64,000 bases of DNA from Biomphalaria glabrata (taxonomy: Eukaryota > Mollusca > Gastropoda > Planorbidae). The stretch covers positions 19,598,090 to 19,662,089 of the forward strand of contig NC_074716.1 in assembly GCF_947242115.1 (NCBI RefSeq). The letters are read 5' to 3'. Every line of letters begins with the position of its first letter. Position 1 is the first letter of the stretch. The notes beneath the pieces were generated by a model that saw nothing but the letters and a program-made list of their open reading frames with translations, was not told the DNA's origin and did no database searches. Of the stretch, positions 11,756 through 23,574 are shown piece after piece. The position numbers were made by a program, and so were the translations under genes.

Positions 11756-12835
11756 AAAAATTACCTTATATTCTAACATAGCTCCTTGAATTAACCTCAA
11801 ACAACCCATCATTAAAACACATTTAACAAACAGTATAGCCTAACAAAAGAAACAAATCCACTGGAGCTCAAAGTAGGTACGCTATAAAATATTGAAAGCT
11901 ATATAGGCCTACAAAACAAAAACGGCAATTCATATATACACCCATGGATCATCCTTCAAAGTCACCATAAAATGCTGGTCTTGGTGTTCTCCTGATCTTT
12001 CCCAAAAATGCACCTCAAGATAAGTGCACCTTGCAGCGATTACTGCTCAAACTTCCAGGCCGAAATCGAAGCTATAACTATAGGTTTGCAGACAGCTGAA
12101 AACAAGCTCTTGACAGAACCCACGCACCACCAAGTATTGTTGTCTTTACAGATTCTCAATCTATTCTTCAAACAGTAACAGTTTATCTATCACAAGAGAG
12201 TAACAACACAAATCCTGATAATCCATTATATAATATCAAAATTCAATATAACAGGTACATAACATTGGATCCCTGGGCAATAGGCTTAATGAAAAGGCTG
12301 ATAGACCATCAGGAGTGGAGTCATCCATGAAACAACTAGACAGATCAGTAAACTATCTCATTCTCAAGTCAATGTTAGCCAGCAATTCCAAAGAAGGATG
12401 CCTCAAGCAAAGGGCATCAGGTAGCACATGCAGAGATATGTGCAAAGAAATGACCACACCAAACAAAAAAATGGACAGTATCAATTTCCTCCCCCACAAA
12501 AAGCAATCTACAATCTTCCAACTAGGAATATGACACACACCTTTAAATTATCACCTTAATTAATATATAATATAATAAATCCCAATCCCCCACCCGCTGT
12601 AGGCACATCGCCCACCCTTAAGAAACTGTGAATCATATACTATTTGAATGTCCAATTTTAATCCACCATAGGCAGACCTAAATTACTACCAGTGCAGCCC
12701 AACATAATTTAACACTCTGTATGGCAGTAATGAACAACTGAAAAGAATGAAAAGACAGCATGCCTTTTTTCATTGGCACAGACTGCTACTTAGCCTATAG
12801 CTCGGCATCGAAAAGCTGGGTATAAGAAAAAGATA
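11756..12835 (+). mobile_element. Second copy of the RNase H LINE, without the inner LINE
   Basis: 11756-11863 matches the left part of the outer element at 3855-4048, and 11865-12835 matches 6504-7450. It is degraded, but keeps recognisable blocks such as SNFQAEIEAITIGLQT and SINFLPHKKQSTIFQL, and it ends near GCTGGGTATAAGAAAAAG. At the site where the first copy holds 2.4 kb of CR1/L2-like LINE, this copy reads straight through. It therefore acts as the empty-site allele that defines the inner insertion. Confidence 0.8.
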
Positions 12836-12844
12836 GTGATCAGC

Positions 12845-13015
12845 ATGTCATCGTGTAGCCATTGTAGTGATTCTGTTCAAAATATCCTCATTATTGTGAT
12901 GCTGTCTTTGCAGGTAATACTTAGGATCCTTCTATATGTAGCATCTCAATCCCATTGCTAGGATTCTCTTCTCTAGTTGTGCAGTTAGCGTCCAAGATTC
13001 GCAAGCATCATCATC
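12845..13015 (-). mobile_element. LINE reverse-transcriptase C-terminal relic
   Basis: Minus-strand reading gives ACESWTLTAQLEKRILAMGL followed by RCY, a common animal LINE motif after the RT thumb. It is broken by stops downstream. It abuts another LINE relic at about 13020. Confidence 0.65.
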
Positions 13016-13019
13016 ATCA

Positions 13020-13795
13020 AACTGAATTTGAGTGAGGGCTTGAGAGGCTCAAATCCTCTCTTGCAAAAGCCCTTTACGGAAACCCTGCTGTCTTGCATAA
13101 ATGTCGCCATACAGGTCGAGAATTTTTGGTTTCCCAGACCTGTCGAGACGGACATCAGCAAGTCTGGGGCAGTCAAAAAGAATATGAGGCACGGTTTCCT
13201 CTTCCTCCACGCAGAGGTTGCACCGTGAATCGAAATTTGGCCATAGCCGTGAGTAATATGAGCCAACAGGACAATGACCTGTCCTGCACTGTGCTATAAT
13301 AGCTTGCTCAGGCCTAGACAGCCTCCACCACGGGGAAGTGCGGTCAGGGCGCCTCATGCGCTCCCAGACTCCACGGGCTTTTTTTGGGAATTGTCCCAGC
13401 ACTCAACCACTTTTCCATTTCTGTTTTTTTTAATTATAGCCAGAGCATGATGAAAACGTACAGCCTGTTCAATGGGTGGAATAAGCCCTCCTTGGTGGGC
13501 CAAGGAGTCTGCAACAGTGTTGCCAGTGACACCTTATGTGACTCGGTACCCATTGCATTATTACAGGGGTACCATAGCGTTGTTTGATGTTGTGCGAAGT
13601 CATGATGACAGTGTCGATATTGGGGGGGCCATGGTCCGGGGCTTTGCAAAGCCTGTAGTACAGATTTTGAGTCAGTGACCACAACAATCTGTGTTGCCCT
13701 CAAATGTCCCTCGTCGAGTTGAGAGTCAATGACTTTTAAGGCTTCACAGACTGCCATGGTCTCCGCATCGAAAAAGCATAGAAGAATGTGACCAT
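13020..13795 (-). mobile_element. LINE RNase H and zinc-knuckle relic
   Basis: The minus strand encodes MAVCEALKVIDSQL and IVVVTDSKSVLQALQSPGP (RNase H strands with the catalytic Asp) at 13757-13600. After a frame break come RTGHCPVGSYYSRLWP and CNLCVEEEETVPHILFDCP (13300-13150), a zinc-knuckle tail like that of I/Nimb-type LINEs. The sequence differs clearly from the RNase H at 6504-7462, so it is another family. It is interrupted and not functional. Confidence 0.7.
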
Positions 13796-13909
13796 GGCCA
13801 AGGAGCGCATGAGTCCATTAGAAATGATTAGTCTGCTTTTAGTGTTGAGGGCTATGCCTTTGTCTTTCCAAATATTTTTGAGCATGGTGGGAATAATACA
13901 TAAATTATT

Positions 13910-14225
13910 AAACGGTTAATTAGACCATAACTTACAAATACAAAACCTATATACTCCAGAAAGACACAATTTAAAGATGAAAACACATCTTTTATTCCAC
14001 ATGTGCTAGGACTAGGTCTGACTAGGACAAATTTGTAGGCCTACAAGACAAGTTGACAAGTGTTTCTTCTTATCTTGTGACATTAGTCGTTAGAGCATGG
14101 AACGGGTAGCCTGAAAAGTTAAACTGATGAGTTTAATTAAGTATCTACTAAACAAACACGACTAGAATGGAAATGCTTTGAATGTAATCATTTTCTCTTT
14201 TGAACGAACGTCTGTAAGATAAAAA
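13910..14225 (+). mobile_element. Degraded 3' end of the CR1/L2-like LINE
   Basis: Aligns by eye with 6220-6480 of the inner LINE: CCATAA(C/T)TTACAAATACAAAA, CTC(C/T)AGAAAGACACAA, ATGTGCTAGGAC, AGAGCATGGAACGGGT and ACGTCTGTAAGAT. It has many substitutions and gaps, so it is older than the copy at 4049-6503. Confidence 0.75.
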
Positions 14226-14553
14226 CCAAACTAATAATCTAAAAAGCATTAAAGTTGACAACATGTTTCAGCCATGTCATTTTAATTTTTAGGCATTGGA
14301 GATCAATTTAGAGGCTAGATCTAGATAAGATTTAGATTTTTTTTCCATGAAGATTATTTTGTTACAGAGTGACAGAGTCTAGTCTAGATCTATCAATCTA
14401 GGTCTAGATCAAGAGTCTCTACAATATACTACATTTGATGATTTAGATCTACATCTAATGACTAATCTCTAGCTAAACTGCTGTTTTAGTGTTTATTAAT
14501 ATTATTATTGAACTACTTACAATCTTTTTATCTTCATATTTAAATTTTTGGAT

Positions 14554-17500
14554 ATGAATATGTGTGACACAACAAAATCTAACGATTACGGTGCCAGTAC
14601 CAAAGAATTGAAAGTCGCCAAAGACTTGAAAGAGAAAGCTAAACAAGATGAGGTTGACCATGGGCATGATCATGATGATAATCACTTATCCCAACAAGTG
14701 AGTATTGTATTGTCTTGTCTTGATTCTGGAATGTCTATTTAGATCTAGATCAAAATCTTATTAAGTCTTTTTAAACTCTAAATTTTACCCTCCCTATCCA
14801 TCAACTCAATTAATTATAATTAATTTTAATAAGTATATATTTTATAACAGACTCTAATTCACTCTATTATCTATAGTCTATTAGATACTCTATATACTAT
14901 ATTATTAATTATGTATGAGGATGATTATCACTTGTAGATCTATAGATTAGAAGATATATTCTATTAACTCAGCCATTATACTGTAGTTCTCTCCATTTAG
15001 ATCAAGTACAGTTCCATTAATGATAAAATAAAACGGGCCCAACTACACGGCTTCACTTGACTTTGCTTAATAATGCATTGCTTGATAATGCACCCCAAAC
15101 TTGTAAATGTAATGACTACTGTAAAACGTAATGCCAGGCTGGTTAATAATAATAAGTGTAAACACCTACTATGGGCCACCCTGTTAACCTTTAGATATAT
15201 ATATATATAATATGATTGCGCCCTGCTAGCTCACAATGAACATGATCTCCAGAACGCGGTAAACGAATTTGCATATGCTGCCACCTCTTTTGGTCTATCT
15301 ATAAACATCGGGAAAACAGAAGTCATGTTCCAGAAGTCACCCAATGAAACATACTCAGCCCCAAGGATCACCGTAAACGGACAGCCTCTTAACGTGGTAG
15401 ACCACTTCACATAATTAGGTAGTATAATGTCAAATGACGCCTCACTTTCAAGGGAAGTTGATAACCGTCTGGCAAGGGCCAGTAGCGCTTTTGGACTGCT
15501 TCAGACGAGAGTTTGGCGGAAAAAATCGCTCCGCCTGCCTACAACAATCAAAGTCTACCAGGCGGTGGTTCTCTCAACCCTTCTATATGGCTCTGAGACA
15601 TGGACACTATACAGAAAACAACTAAGACTTCTTGAGTGCTTCCACCAACGATGCTTGCGCTCCGTCATGGACATACAGTGGCAAGACGGCACTTCATAAA
15701 GCGATGCCCTTGGGAACGTTGTATGGACAGTATAAAGGGACTTCTTTTGGTCCAACAGTTAGGCTGGGTAGGGGACGTATGTCGTATAGGAGACGAAAAG
15801 GTGCTTGATGTAGCAGAGGCGCCCCACGGAAACGCTTCAAAGACTAGCTTAGGCGTCAACTTTCCTTGGCTGACATAGAAGAGAGCACCTGGTTGCATGT
15901 GGCCTCAGAACGAGACAGCTGAAGGTCACTCACGAAGGCTGCATGATACACATTTGAAAATAAAAGAAAATCCGCTGCCGAGGACAAGCTCAGACGGCGA
16001 AAAGAAAATCTAAATCAGCCACCTGCGGACAATGGTTGTGCTTGCCCTGGATGTGGCAAAATATGGGGCTGCGCAGCCACGGGAAATATTGCATTTCTCA
16101 TTAATCTTCAGACTCGAAGACAAGCCCTATTATTATTATTTTTATATATATATGTGTATATGTGTGTTTATTAAGAGGCACACTTTTATTTTCAAAAAAG
16201 TTTTTAAAGATATTACTTTAAAATTAAAAACAAAAATCGCGTGAGAGAGGGGAGGGATGGAGGAAAGAGTATATACAAGGAGTGAAATGTGAGCAGAAGA
16301 GAGGGGGCGGGATAGGTGTCACATGTAATGACCATTCCCAAGGAGATGATTGCCAGACGCATGACGCCAATGACCAGTGTTCAGTGCTGGTCTTATCTTC
16401 ATTTGTTTAACTCTACCTGCGTCAATGCGAGATGTGTCACCCAAATCACCCCTACCCAATTTCTCAAAATATATCTTTTCATGTTAGAGTTTGTACTGAC
16501 CACATTCCGTGTCTTGATCTTTACTATGTGTGGAGTTATTATCGTCATTCAGCGTAATAGAGCTTTAGATGTTAACATAGTTTTTGTTATATTAAAGTGT
16601 GACACTTAGCTAGTTCGTATATTACACTAATGTCAAAGAAAAAAAAATCTTTTGGAAAGAAATCCAAATATGTTATCCAGTGCGATTAGCAGAACTCACA
16701 TATAGCATGTCATTACCATTCAGGAATCTGACTTATTATAGGCCTATATTCATGAAATAAGCAAAACCTTTATAATTAAAACAAAACAATTCGCTGAACT
16801 GTGTTAGAATTCATACTATAGATACAATATTATGGTAGAGTGAAATAAACATTGTTATAAAAGCTACGCGATTATTAAATTATCGTCAAATGATATCTTG
16901 CGCCAAAATGTCCCATCGCCAAAACATCACGTACAGTAGAGAATTCGAGTTGGATTAGCTTCTGAAGTGGAACCTGGGATGTTGATGCCTCTGAGGGGAA
17001 AAGATGCCTCAAGTGTTGCAACTTTGTTCCATACAGGTTTAAAAACTTGAAAAGTAACTTAAAATTGATGCCTTTACCAGTAAGGGCTACAATGTTGTCT
17101 AATTGCATCAGACCGTGCATGCTTGAGAGAAACCTGGTTCAGTGGCTAGATAAGGTGGCTAGCATATGATAATAATCAGATAATAGAGAATACTATTGTT
17201 TGGTTAGCAGAGCAGGGATGTTTCTATTAAAGATGGTATGGCCATCAACAAGAAATAAGATGGGCTTGGGGAGATGCTTGGTGGCTGAGATAAAGATGTC
17301 TTATATCCAGGAATAGAAAATGGCTGAATTAATTCACCCAGTAGGGCCTCTGGGAAGTCTTGAAGGAGGTTTTTCTTTTGGGAAGTTTTGAAGGAGGTTT
17401 TTCTTAGGTATCCTTTTATATGTATATACAAGTATAGGGGGAATGTATTGTCCTGCAGCACTAGTACATGCTAGTACTGTTACTTGGCTTTTCCTAGTGG

Positions 17501-18937
17501 ACGCCACATTATATACAACTTTCCTACCTTTCATATCAAAAGCCAATCCAGTTTCATCAGCATTGAAAAATTATGAAAATGCTAGGATAATCAATTTCCG
17601 TTACACATTGTTTTAAACTTTAAAAAACATGTTTCCACATCAGTATTCAAATGTGAATATTTGTTTGCATGAATCTCGCAGCTCTATAAGTTGAGGGGTC
17701 CCAACAGAGGACACATATTCTAATATTGGCCTAACCAAATTTTTAGTTTATTTTCTTGTTTGATTTCTAAAAAAATTCTTTTGATAAACCCTAAAGCTTT
17801 TTTGTTGATCTATATATTATGCAATCATGTGCATGCTAGTTCTATATGTGCTAAATTTAGAAGCCAATCATATGTGATGAGTGTGTTTTGTTGTTCATTG
17901 TAGTTAGACTTTGATTATCAGTGTAATCTCAAGTATGCTATAAACATTTTAAAAAAATATATAACTTATAGTATGCTATAAACATTTTAAGCATTTTAAA
18001 AATATATAACTTATAAAATTCATAATCATAATGAATAAATTTTCACAGGTACATTCTGCTAACAGCTGGGAAACTGCTGACCTTGGAGACAAACAGAGAA
18101 ATGAAAAATTTCTACGACTAATGGGAGCTGCAAAGGTAATAATAGTTAATAAAATCTTGTAGTTATGTTTGAAAGCATTACATGTTATTGTTTAAATTTG
18201 TATTGCAAACTTTGATATATTGAGAATAAGAAATGTACATGTATAAAAAAAAAAAGAGTTTAACTTTTGTTTTACAATATTTTGACAGAAGGAACACCGT
18301 GGTAAAATAGTTATTGGTGATAAAAGTCCAAGTCATAAAAGACAAAGTAAGTTACCAGAATTATTTTATCATGCACCTAGTTATGGAAGTGAACATTTAT
18401 AGACAAAAAATACTTTGAAATGAAATTTGTTTTGTCATATTGAGATCAATACTTTTATAGCTTTGTAAATCAGGCTGAACAAACTTATGGTTTTGCTGAA
18501 TTCTGTAGATACTACATTTGAAAATAATTACTGTCAAAGGAATTATAATCACTTTCTATTGGCCATTGTTTGAAATCAAGAAAGTAATAGTTCTGTTTTG
18601 TACTATTTTAGACAAAGATGTTGAACATATAGAAGAAGAACTTGTTGAGCAGTATGAACATGGCTTAGAACATAGGATGGCAAGTGGCAAAAAAGGACAT
18701 CTTGGGCTAGGTTACCATGGGAGTGAAACACAGGAAGCAGAGATGGCCAAGAAAGATTTACCAGATGAGACAAAGGGAGAGAACACACAAAGGAACACAG
18801 TGGAAGATGAGAAAGGAGATGCAATCTGCAGCCATACTGAAGAAAAGAGAGACAGCAAGAGAAACCAAGACTCAAGTGAACTAGATGAAAGCAAACCTGA
18901 GGTCAAGAAAATCAAATTTATTCAAGGAAACTCGTAG
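14554..18937 (+). CDS. Small acidic protein family (SMAP, C11orf58-like), 4 exons, complete
   Basis: Coding exons are 14554-14697, 18049-18135, 18289-18346 and 18612-18937 (TAG). All introns are GT-AG with phases 0, 0 and 1, and the coding length of 615 nt gives 204 residues. The conserved core is residues 54-90: SWETADLGD, FLRLMGAAKKEH and GKIVIGD, which matches vertebrate SMAP (183 aa) closely by memory. The C-terminal half is highly charged (E/D/K), and the end KKIKFIQGNS resembles the SMAP tail. Residues 36-44 are His/Asp-rich. The start is the first ATG after an in-frame TGA at 14509; ATG at 14560 is an alternative. The first intron (3.35 kb) holds LINE and pogo relics. SMAP's molecular role is not well established, and no catalytic domain is visible. 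The gene converges with the kinase gene at 23575-35401. Confidence 0.9.
15219..16130 (+). mobile_element. LINE endonuclease/RT C-terminal relic in the SMAP intron
   Basis: Plus-strand reading gives KTEVMFQKSP, LASRE/REVDNRLARASSAFG, VYQAVVLSTLLYGSETWTLY and LECFHQRCLRSVMDIQWQD. After breaks it ends in a CACPGCGKIWG zinc-finger-like motif near 16038-16075. This layout (RT thumb, LLYGSETWT, HxRCLR, C-terminal CPxCGK) is typical of a widespread LINE type annotated as endonuclease-reverse transcriptase. Frameshifts and a stop at 15412 show it is dead. It lies in the same orientation as the host gene, inside intron 1. Confidence 0.75.
16870..17575 (-). mobile_element. pogo/Tigger-like DDE transposase relic in the SMAP intron
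   Basis: Minus-strand reading gives FFNADETGLAFDMKGRKVVY at about 17570-17510, with the first catalytic Asp of a DDE_1 domain (codon 17556-17558). Next comes TVLACTSAAGQYIPPILVY, then after breaks KPILFLVDGHTIFN with the second Asp (codon 17244-17246). This pattern is that of Tc1/mariner-superfamily pogo/jerky transposases. A 28-bp direct duplication (17352-17379 and 17380-17407) disrupts the frame between the two motifs. The third acid and the N-terminal CENP-B-like DNA-binding domains are not recognised. It is an old, inactive DNA transposon. Confidence 0.75.
17685..17750 (-). mobile_element. Short relic of the CR1/L2-like LINE
   Basis: The minus strand reads LVRPILEYVSSV, then GTPQL. This matches LVRPIIEYASSVWDPSTQ of the inner LINE at about 5997-6045. 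The match is short and surrounded by AT-rich sequence that I cannot align. Confidence 0.5.
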
Positions 18938-19181
18938 ACTTTTAGCCAATATAGTTTGTACATAGTTGAGTTTGATTGTGACAGAAAGATGTGTCAAATA
19001 GTGTGTACATGTGGCAGAACTTCTTGAACTTGAGGTCTGCATTTTAGTGTATTTCTAGTTAGTAAAGCAACTTTCAGATTTCAGGTCTATCATGATATGC
19101 ATTTTGTAGTGTTACATTTGAATGCATAGATCCATGAATCCTAGTAAACTGATACCATTATTAGGTATGCATTTGATTAAG

Positions 19182-19187
19182 AATAAA
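19182..19187 (+). terminator. Poly(A) signal AATAAA, probable SMAP 3' end
   Basis: Canonical AATAAA 245 bp after the SMAP stop codon, in AT-rich sequence. It is the first perfect hexamer seen downstream. Confidence 0.6.
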
Positions 19188-20302
19188 TATAAAAATATTG
19201 AATGTACTCTTATTCTTATTCTGGTATGATTAATGGACATGCATTTTATTTGGATGTTTTGAATGTTGCATTAACCTATTATTACCAGGGGACACAAGTT
19301 TCTTTGATCATTACACATTTTCTGTTACAGTTTATTAACTATTTTATTTAGATTTGTCCACCCAGCTATCAGTCATTGCCATTAAATATGCTTTTAATAA
19401 TTGACATGAATAAAAAAAAGTTTACACATTTAATGTGTTTTTTTTTTATTAAATTGATTAATTTATATATTGAAATTACATATTGTCATTTTCATTGGCT
19501 TAAATGCAAAACTTAAGTTGTCCAAAATGTTCAGTCCTCTTGTTCAAAGCAAAGTAAAAATCTTATACCAGTACATAAAGAAAGCTTTAAATAAGAAAAA
19601 CACATCTTTTTTACATCTTTGATCCACTGTTAAATAAACATTTTATTGATGGTAATTAATAGTCAATGAATATATTATTAGCTAGATTAAGTGGTTGAAA
19701 ATTATATTTACAGAGAGAATTTTTTTTATATATATAAATGGTCCACTGGTATAGTTTAATTATTTATAGAAAATATAAAACATATGTTTGAATCAATTGT
19801 AAAGTGAATTACCCGTAATTAATTTAGCCTGCGGAAGGGTTTAATTTTAGACTAGAAAATTCATTTTCTTAATAAATTTTAATACTCAGCATTAGTACTT
19901 TGTGTACCCTACCAGAGTTTCCAATACTCTGATACAGAACTTTACTAAATAACAAATGACATCAGTTATTTAATATATGTAGCACATAAGAATGATTAAT
20001 TACTCTGTTATTATTAAATGCCTATAATTTATACGTTTTTACAAGCTTTTATCTTGCTTTCTTTGTTGCTCCGTCATGTTTGCCGTTATTGTTTTACTTA
20101 TTCCTGCAGAATCAATTTTTAATTGGACTGACAATAAAATAAAACCTTAGAAGTAAAGTATTCATGTAATCGAAAAATGTTAAAACTCCATATTTTATAC
20201 TATTAAAACGAGTGACACGTACTAATCTTAATGAATTGAACAAAAGGGGAACTTAAACTAGACTAACAAAAGTAAATCAGTGTCATTATAAATAATTTTA
20301 CT

Positions 20303-22190
20303 AATTGTTTTTCTGTAGCACAATTTCATGCTTTTGGCTTTCTCAATATGCTATGATACTATCACTTGTCTGGACCAGTTGGTAGGAAAGGAGAGGGAGA
20401 TAGAAGGGAGTCCCTCAAGACAGTACACTAACCACTGTGCCAGCGATGGGAGGTCCAAGTCCCTCAAGAAAGTACACTAACCACTGTGCCAGCGATGGGA
20501 GGTCCAAGTCCCTCAAGACAGTACACTAACCACTGTGCCAGCGATGGGAGGTCCAAGTCCCTCAAGACAGTACACTAACCACTGTGCCAGCGATGGGAGG
20601 TCCAAGTCCCTCAAGACAGTACACTAACCACTTTGCCAGCGATGGGAGGTCCAAGTCCCTCAAGACAGTACACTAACCACTGTGCCAGCGATGGGAGGTC
20701 CAAGTCCCTCAAGACAGTACACTAACCACTGTGCCAGCGATGGGAGGTCCAAGTCCCTCAAGACAGTACACTAACCACTGTGCCAGCGATGGGAGGTCCA
20801 AGTCCCTCAAGACAGTACACTAACCACTGTGCCAGCGATGGGAGGTCCAAGTCCCTCAAGACAGTACACTAACCACTGTGCCAGCGATGGGAGGTCCAAG
20901 TCCCTCAAGACAGTACACTAACCACTGTGCCAGCGATGGGAGGTCCAAGTCCCTCAAGACAGTACACTAACCACTGTGCCAGCGATGGGAGGTCCAAGTC
21001 CCTCAAGACAGTACACTAACCACTGTGCCAGCGATGGGAGGTCCAAGTCCCTCAAGAAAGTACACTAACCACTGTGCCAGCGATGGGAGGTCCAAGTCCC
21101 TCAAGACAGTACACTAACCACTGTGCCAGCGATGGGAGGTCCAAGTCCCTCAAGACAGTACACTAACCACTTTGCCAGCGATGGGAGGTCCAAGTCCCTC
21201 AAGACAGTACACTAACCACTTTGCCAGCGATGGGAGGTCCAAGTCCCTCAAGACAGTACACTAACCACTGTGCCAGCGATGGGAGGTCCAAGTCCCTCAA
21301 GACAGTACACTAACCACTGTGCCAGCGATGGGAGGTCCAAGTCCCTCAAGACAGTACACTAACCACTGTGCCAGCGATGGGAGGTCCAAGTCCCTCAAGA
21401 CAGTACACTAACCACTGTGCCAGCGATGGGAGGTCAAGTCCCTCAAGACAGTACACTAACCACTGTGCCAGCGATGGGAGGTCAAGTCCCTCAAGACAGT
21501 ACACTAACCACTGTGCCAGCGATGGGAGGTCCAAGTCCCTCAAGACAGTACACTAACCACTGTGCCAGCGATGGGAGGTCAAGTCCCTCAAGACAGTACA
21601 CTAACCACTGTGCCAGCGATGGGAGGTCCAAGTCCCTCAAGACAGTACACTAACCACTGTGCCAGCGATGGGAGGTCCAAGTCCCTCAAGACAGTACACT
21701 AACCACTTTGCCAGCTATGGGAGGTCCAAGTCCCTCAAGACAGTACACTAACCACTGTGCCAGCGATGGGAGGTCCAAGTCCCTCAAGACAGTACACTAA
21801 CCACTGTGCCAGCGATGGGAGGTCCAAGTCCCTCAAGACAGTACACTAACCACTGTGCCAGCGATGGGAGGTCCAAGTCCCTCAAGACTGTACACTAACC
21901 ACTGTGCCAGCGATGGGCTTATGAGAATAGGTTTCATAGTTATCTATTGTTAGTTAAAAAATTTTAAGTGGATGACCTAAAGAATAAAGCAGACTACTTC
22001 AGAACCATATCTGTCAAGTACTATTTCTTTCCCCTGATCAATAGCAAACAAACAAGTTAATTACCAATAGCTTAATAAAGTGATTGATCAATTTTTAAAA
22101 AATTGATTCTTGTTTTGTCTGATATGATAAATGTGTAAAAATTTCAACTTGCTCCCAGATATGGTGTAGGAGAACTAATGTGTGCGTAAA
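20303..22190 (+). repeat. Dispersed repeat (copy A), split by a minisatellite
   Basis: 20303-20409 and 21918-22190 match the copy at 35575-36062 and the reverse-complement copy at 48535-48990. Shared blocks are TTTTGTAGCACAATTTCATG-like, ATGATACTATCACTTGTCTG, GGACCAGTTGG, TTAATTACCAATAG, TTGATTCTTG(T/A)TTTGTC and AAATTTCAACTT. The 20410-21917 minisatellite lies where the single-copy family members have one equivalent segment. No coding domain is seen, so it may be a non-autonomous element. Confidence 0.75.
20410..21917 (+). repeat. 49-bp minisatellite, about 31 copies
   Basis: The unit runs GTCCCTCAAGACAGTACAC, TAACCACTGTGCCAGCGAT, GGGAGGTCCAA (49 bp). 1508 bp gives about 30.8 copies with very few variants: G/T in CACTGTG/CACTTTG, A/C in CAAGAAAG/CAAGACAG, and several 48-bp units lacking one C. 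The near identity indicates recent expansion or homogenisation. The open frames across it on both strands are artefacts of a unit without stops. Confidence 0.97.
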
Positions 22191-22504
22191 GTCTTTTTTT
22201 TTATGTTTTTCTTGTTTTAAATGCTTCAACTTGATGCTTATAAAGTTGGGGGTTATTCTGTAACAAACATTTTACTGGCTTATAGTTTTTGCTTTAAACT
22301 TAACTATCAGATAGAGAGAGTGTATGCTACCATCTTATATTGCCCAAGGACAGTGTAACAGTCTACAGGTAATAATAAATATAGATGGATTTTTTTTTTA
22401 CTGTACTGTATATTAACAGTATTTAGAAAAAAGTTATTTAGAAAAAAGTTTATTATATACATATGCAGAGAATTATATTAACTGGAAATCCCCCCCCCCC
22501 CTTT

Positions 22505-22690
22505 CCCAAGAGTTGCAATAAAATGGAATATGAGGAAGTGCATGCTTGGACATCCTCGTATAACTTGGCGCCACACTTTCATGGAGGACCTCAGAGCATC
22601 AGACACCAGACATTGCCAGTGATAGATCTTTGTGGAGACAGCTTGACGACCAATGAGTCGAACGCGTGGGAGGTTCTAAGTCTTCACACA
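22505..22690 (+). mobile_element. LINE C-terminal relic
   Basis: Read across frames: RPRITWRHTFMEDLRASDTR, then RSLWRQLDDQ, a typical LINE tail. It resembles 8080-8200. It is preceded by a C-run at 22491-22502. Confidence 0.6.
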
Positions 22691-23160
22691 AATTTTCTTA
22701 TGCTCATAAGGTTACAAAAACTGGCATTGCAAATACAAATGAAACTAAAGAAGCATTGTAGAATCTTTTTTTTTCATTTAATTCCAATGACTATTTGTAT
22801 TATTTTGCATTAGATGACAGCAGAATTTTAGATATCTGCTGAGGCAGTAAACATTTTAGTGAACACTATAATACATATAACAGAGAAAAAGTATACATGA
22901 GATTGAACTGATTTTTTAAAATACATTTTGGCCATTTTATTGTTTCTGAACATCTTTCTTTTGATCATTGAAACTACTTACCATAACTGGATAAGATTAT
23001 CAGAAAATATTTAAATGTCAAAATTTATTACATTTATTAGGTATTTAAATCCAATTTCTCAAAAAGTTACCAAATTTGTGTTGTTTTTTAATTGCACAGT
23101 AGAAATTTGGATTTTTTTTTTAATCTCGGGTAATGGCAAGTTGGAACATCCCTTTGATGT

Positions 23161-23166
23161 TTTATT
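23161..23166 (-). terminator. Candidate poly(A) signal of the STK33-like gene
   Basis: AATAAA on the minus strand 409 bp after the stop codon at 23575. Nearer variant signals are possible, so this is tentative. Confidence 0.4.
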
Positions 23167-23574
23167 TACCTTTTAAAAGTAAATGTTTACCCTGATCAAG
23201 GTGATATTAATATGCCTAAATATTATTTTGTATGTAGCATTAAAAAATCAAACTACTTTTTTTTTTGTTTTGATCTTAAAATGTTAACATAACAAAGAAC
23301 ATTATTATAGATTCATAAAAGACAACATATTCTATATTCTGATCTTTCTTGGCCATAGTGTCACAAGAAAAAGAAAGAGACTTGAAAGATGCATCAAATA
23401 ACATTTTGATAATATAAACAAATACCAATTTAAATCCACATGAAAATGCTCAGCACAAACAGTAAACTATTTTCAAACAATGTAATTATTGAAATCCAAG
23501 ACAAAATGAGCTTGTATGATTATTATGAAGAGTACAAAGCACACATTCACATATATACACAAAGTAACTCCCCG

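Noticed and set aside
13028-13228. Plus-strand frames over 13.0-13.7 kb
   Set aside because: Shadows of the minus-strand LINE RNase H relic.
16316-16609. 97-codon plus-strand open frame in the SMAP intron
   Set aside because: No recognisable domain, hydrophobic AT-rich composition and no paired splice sites.
20410-21917. CRISPR array or tandem-repeat protein gene
   Set aside because: No spacers exist between units, the genome is eukaryotic, and the frames on both strands are equally open, as expected of a stop-free unit.
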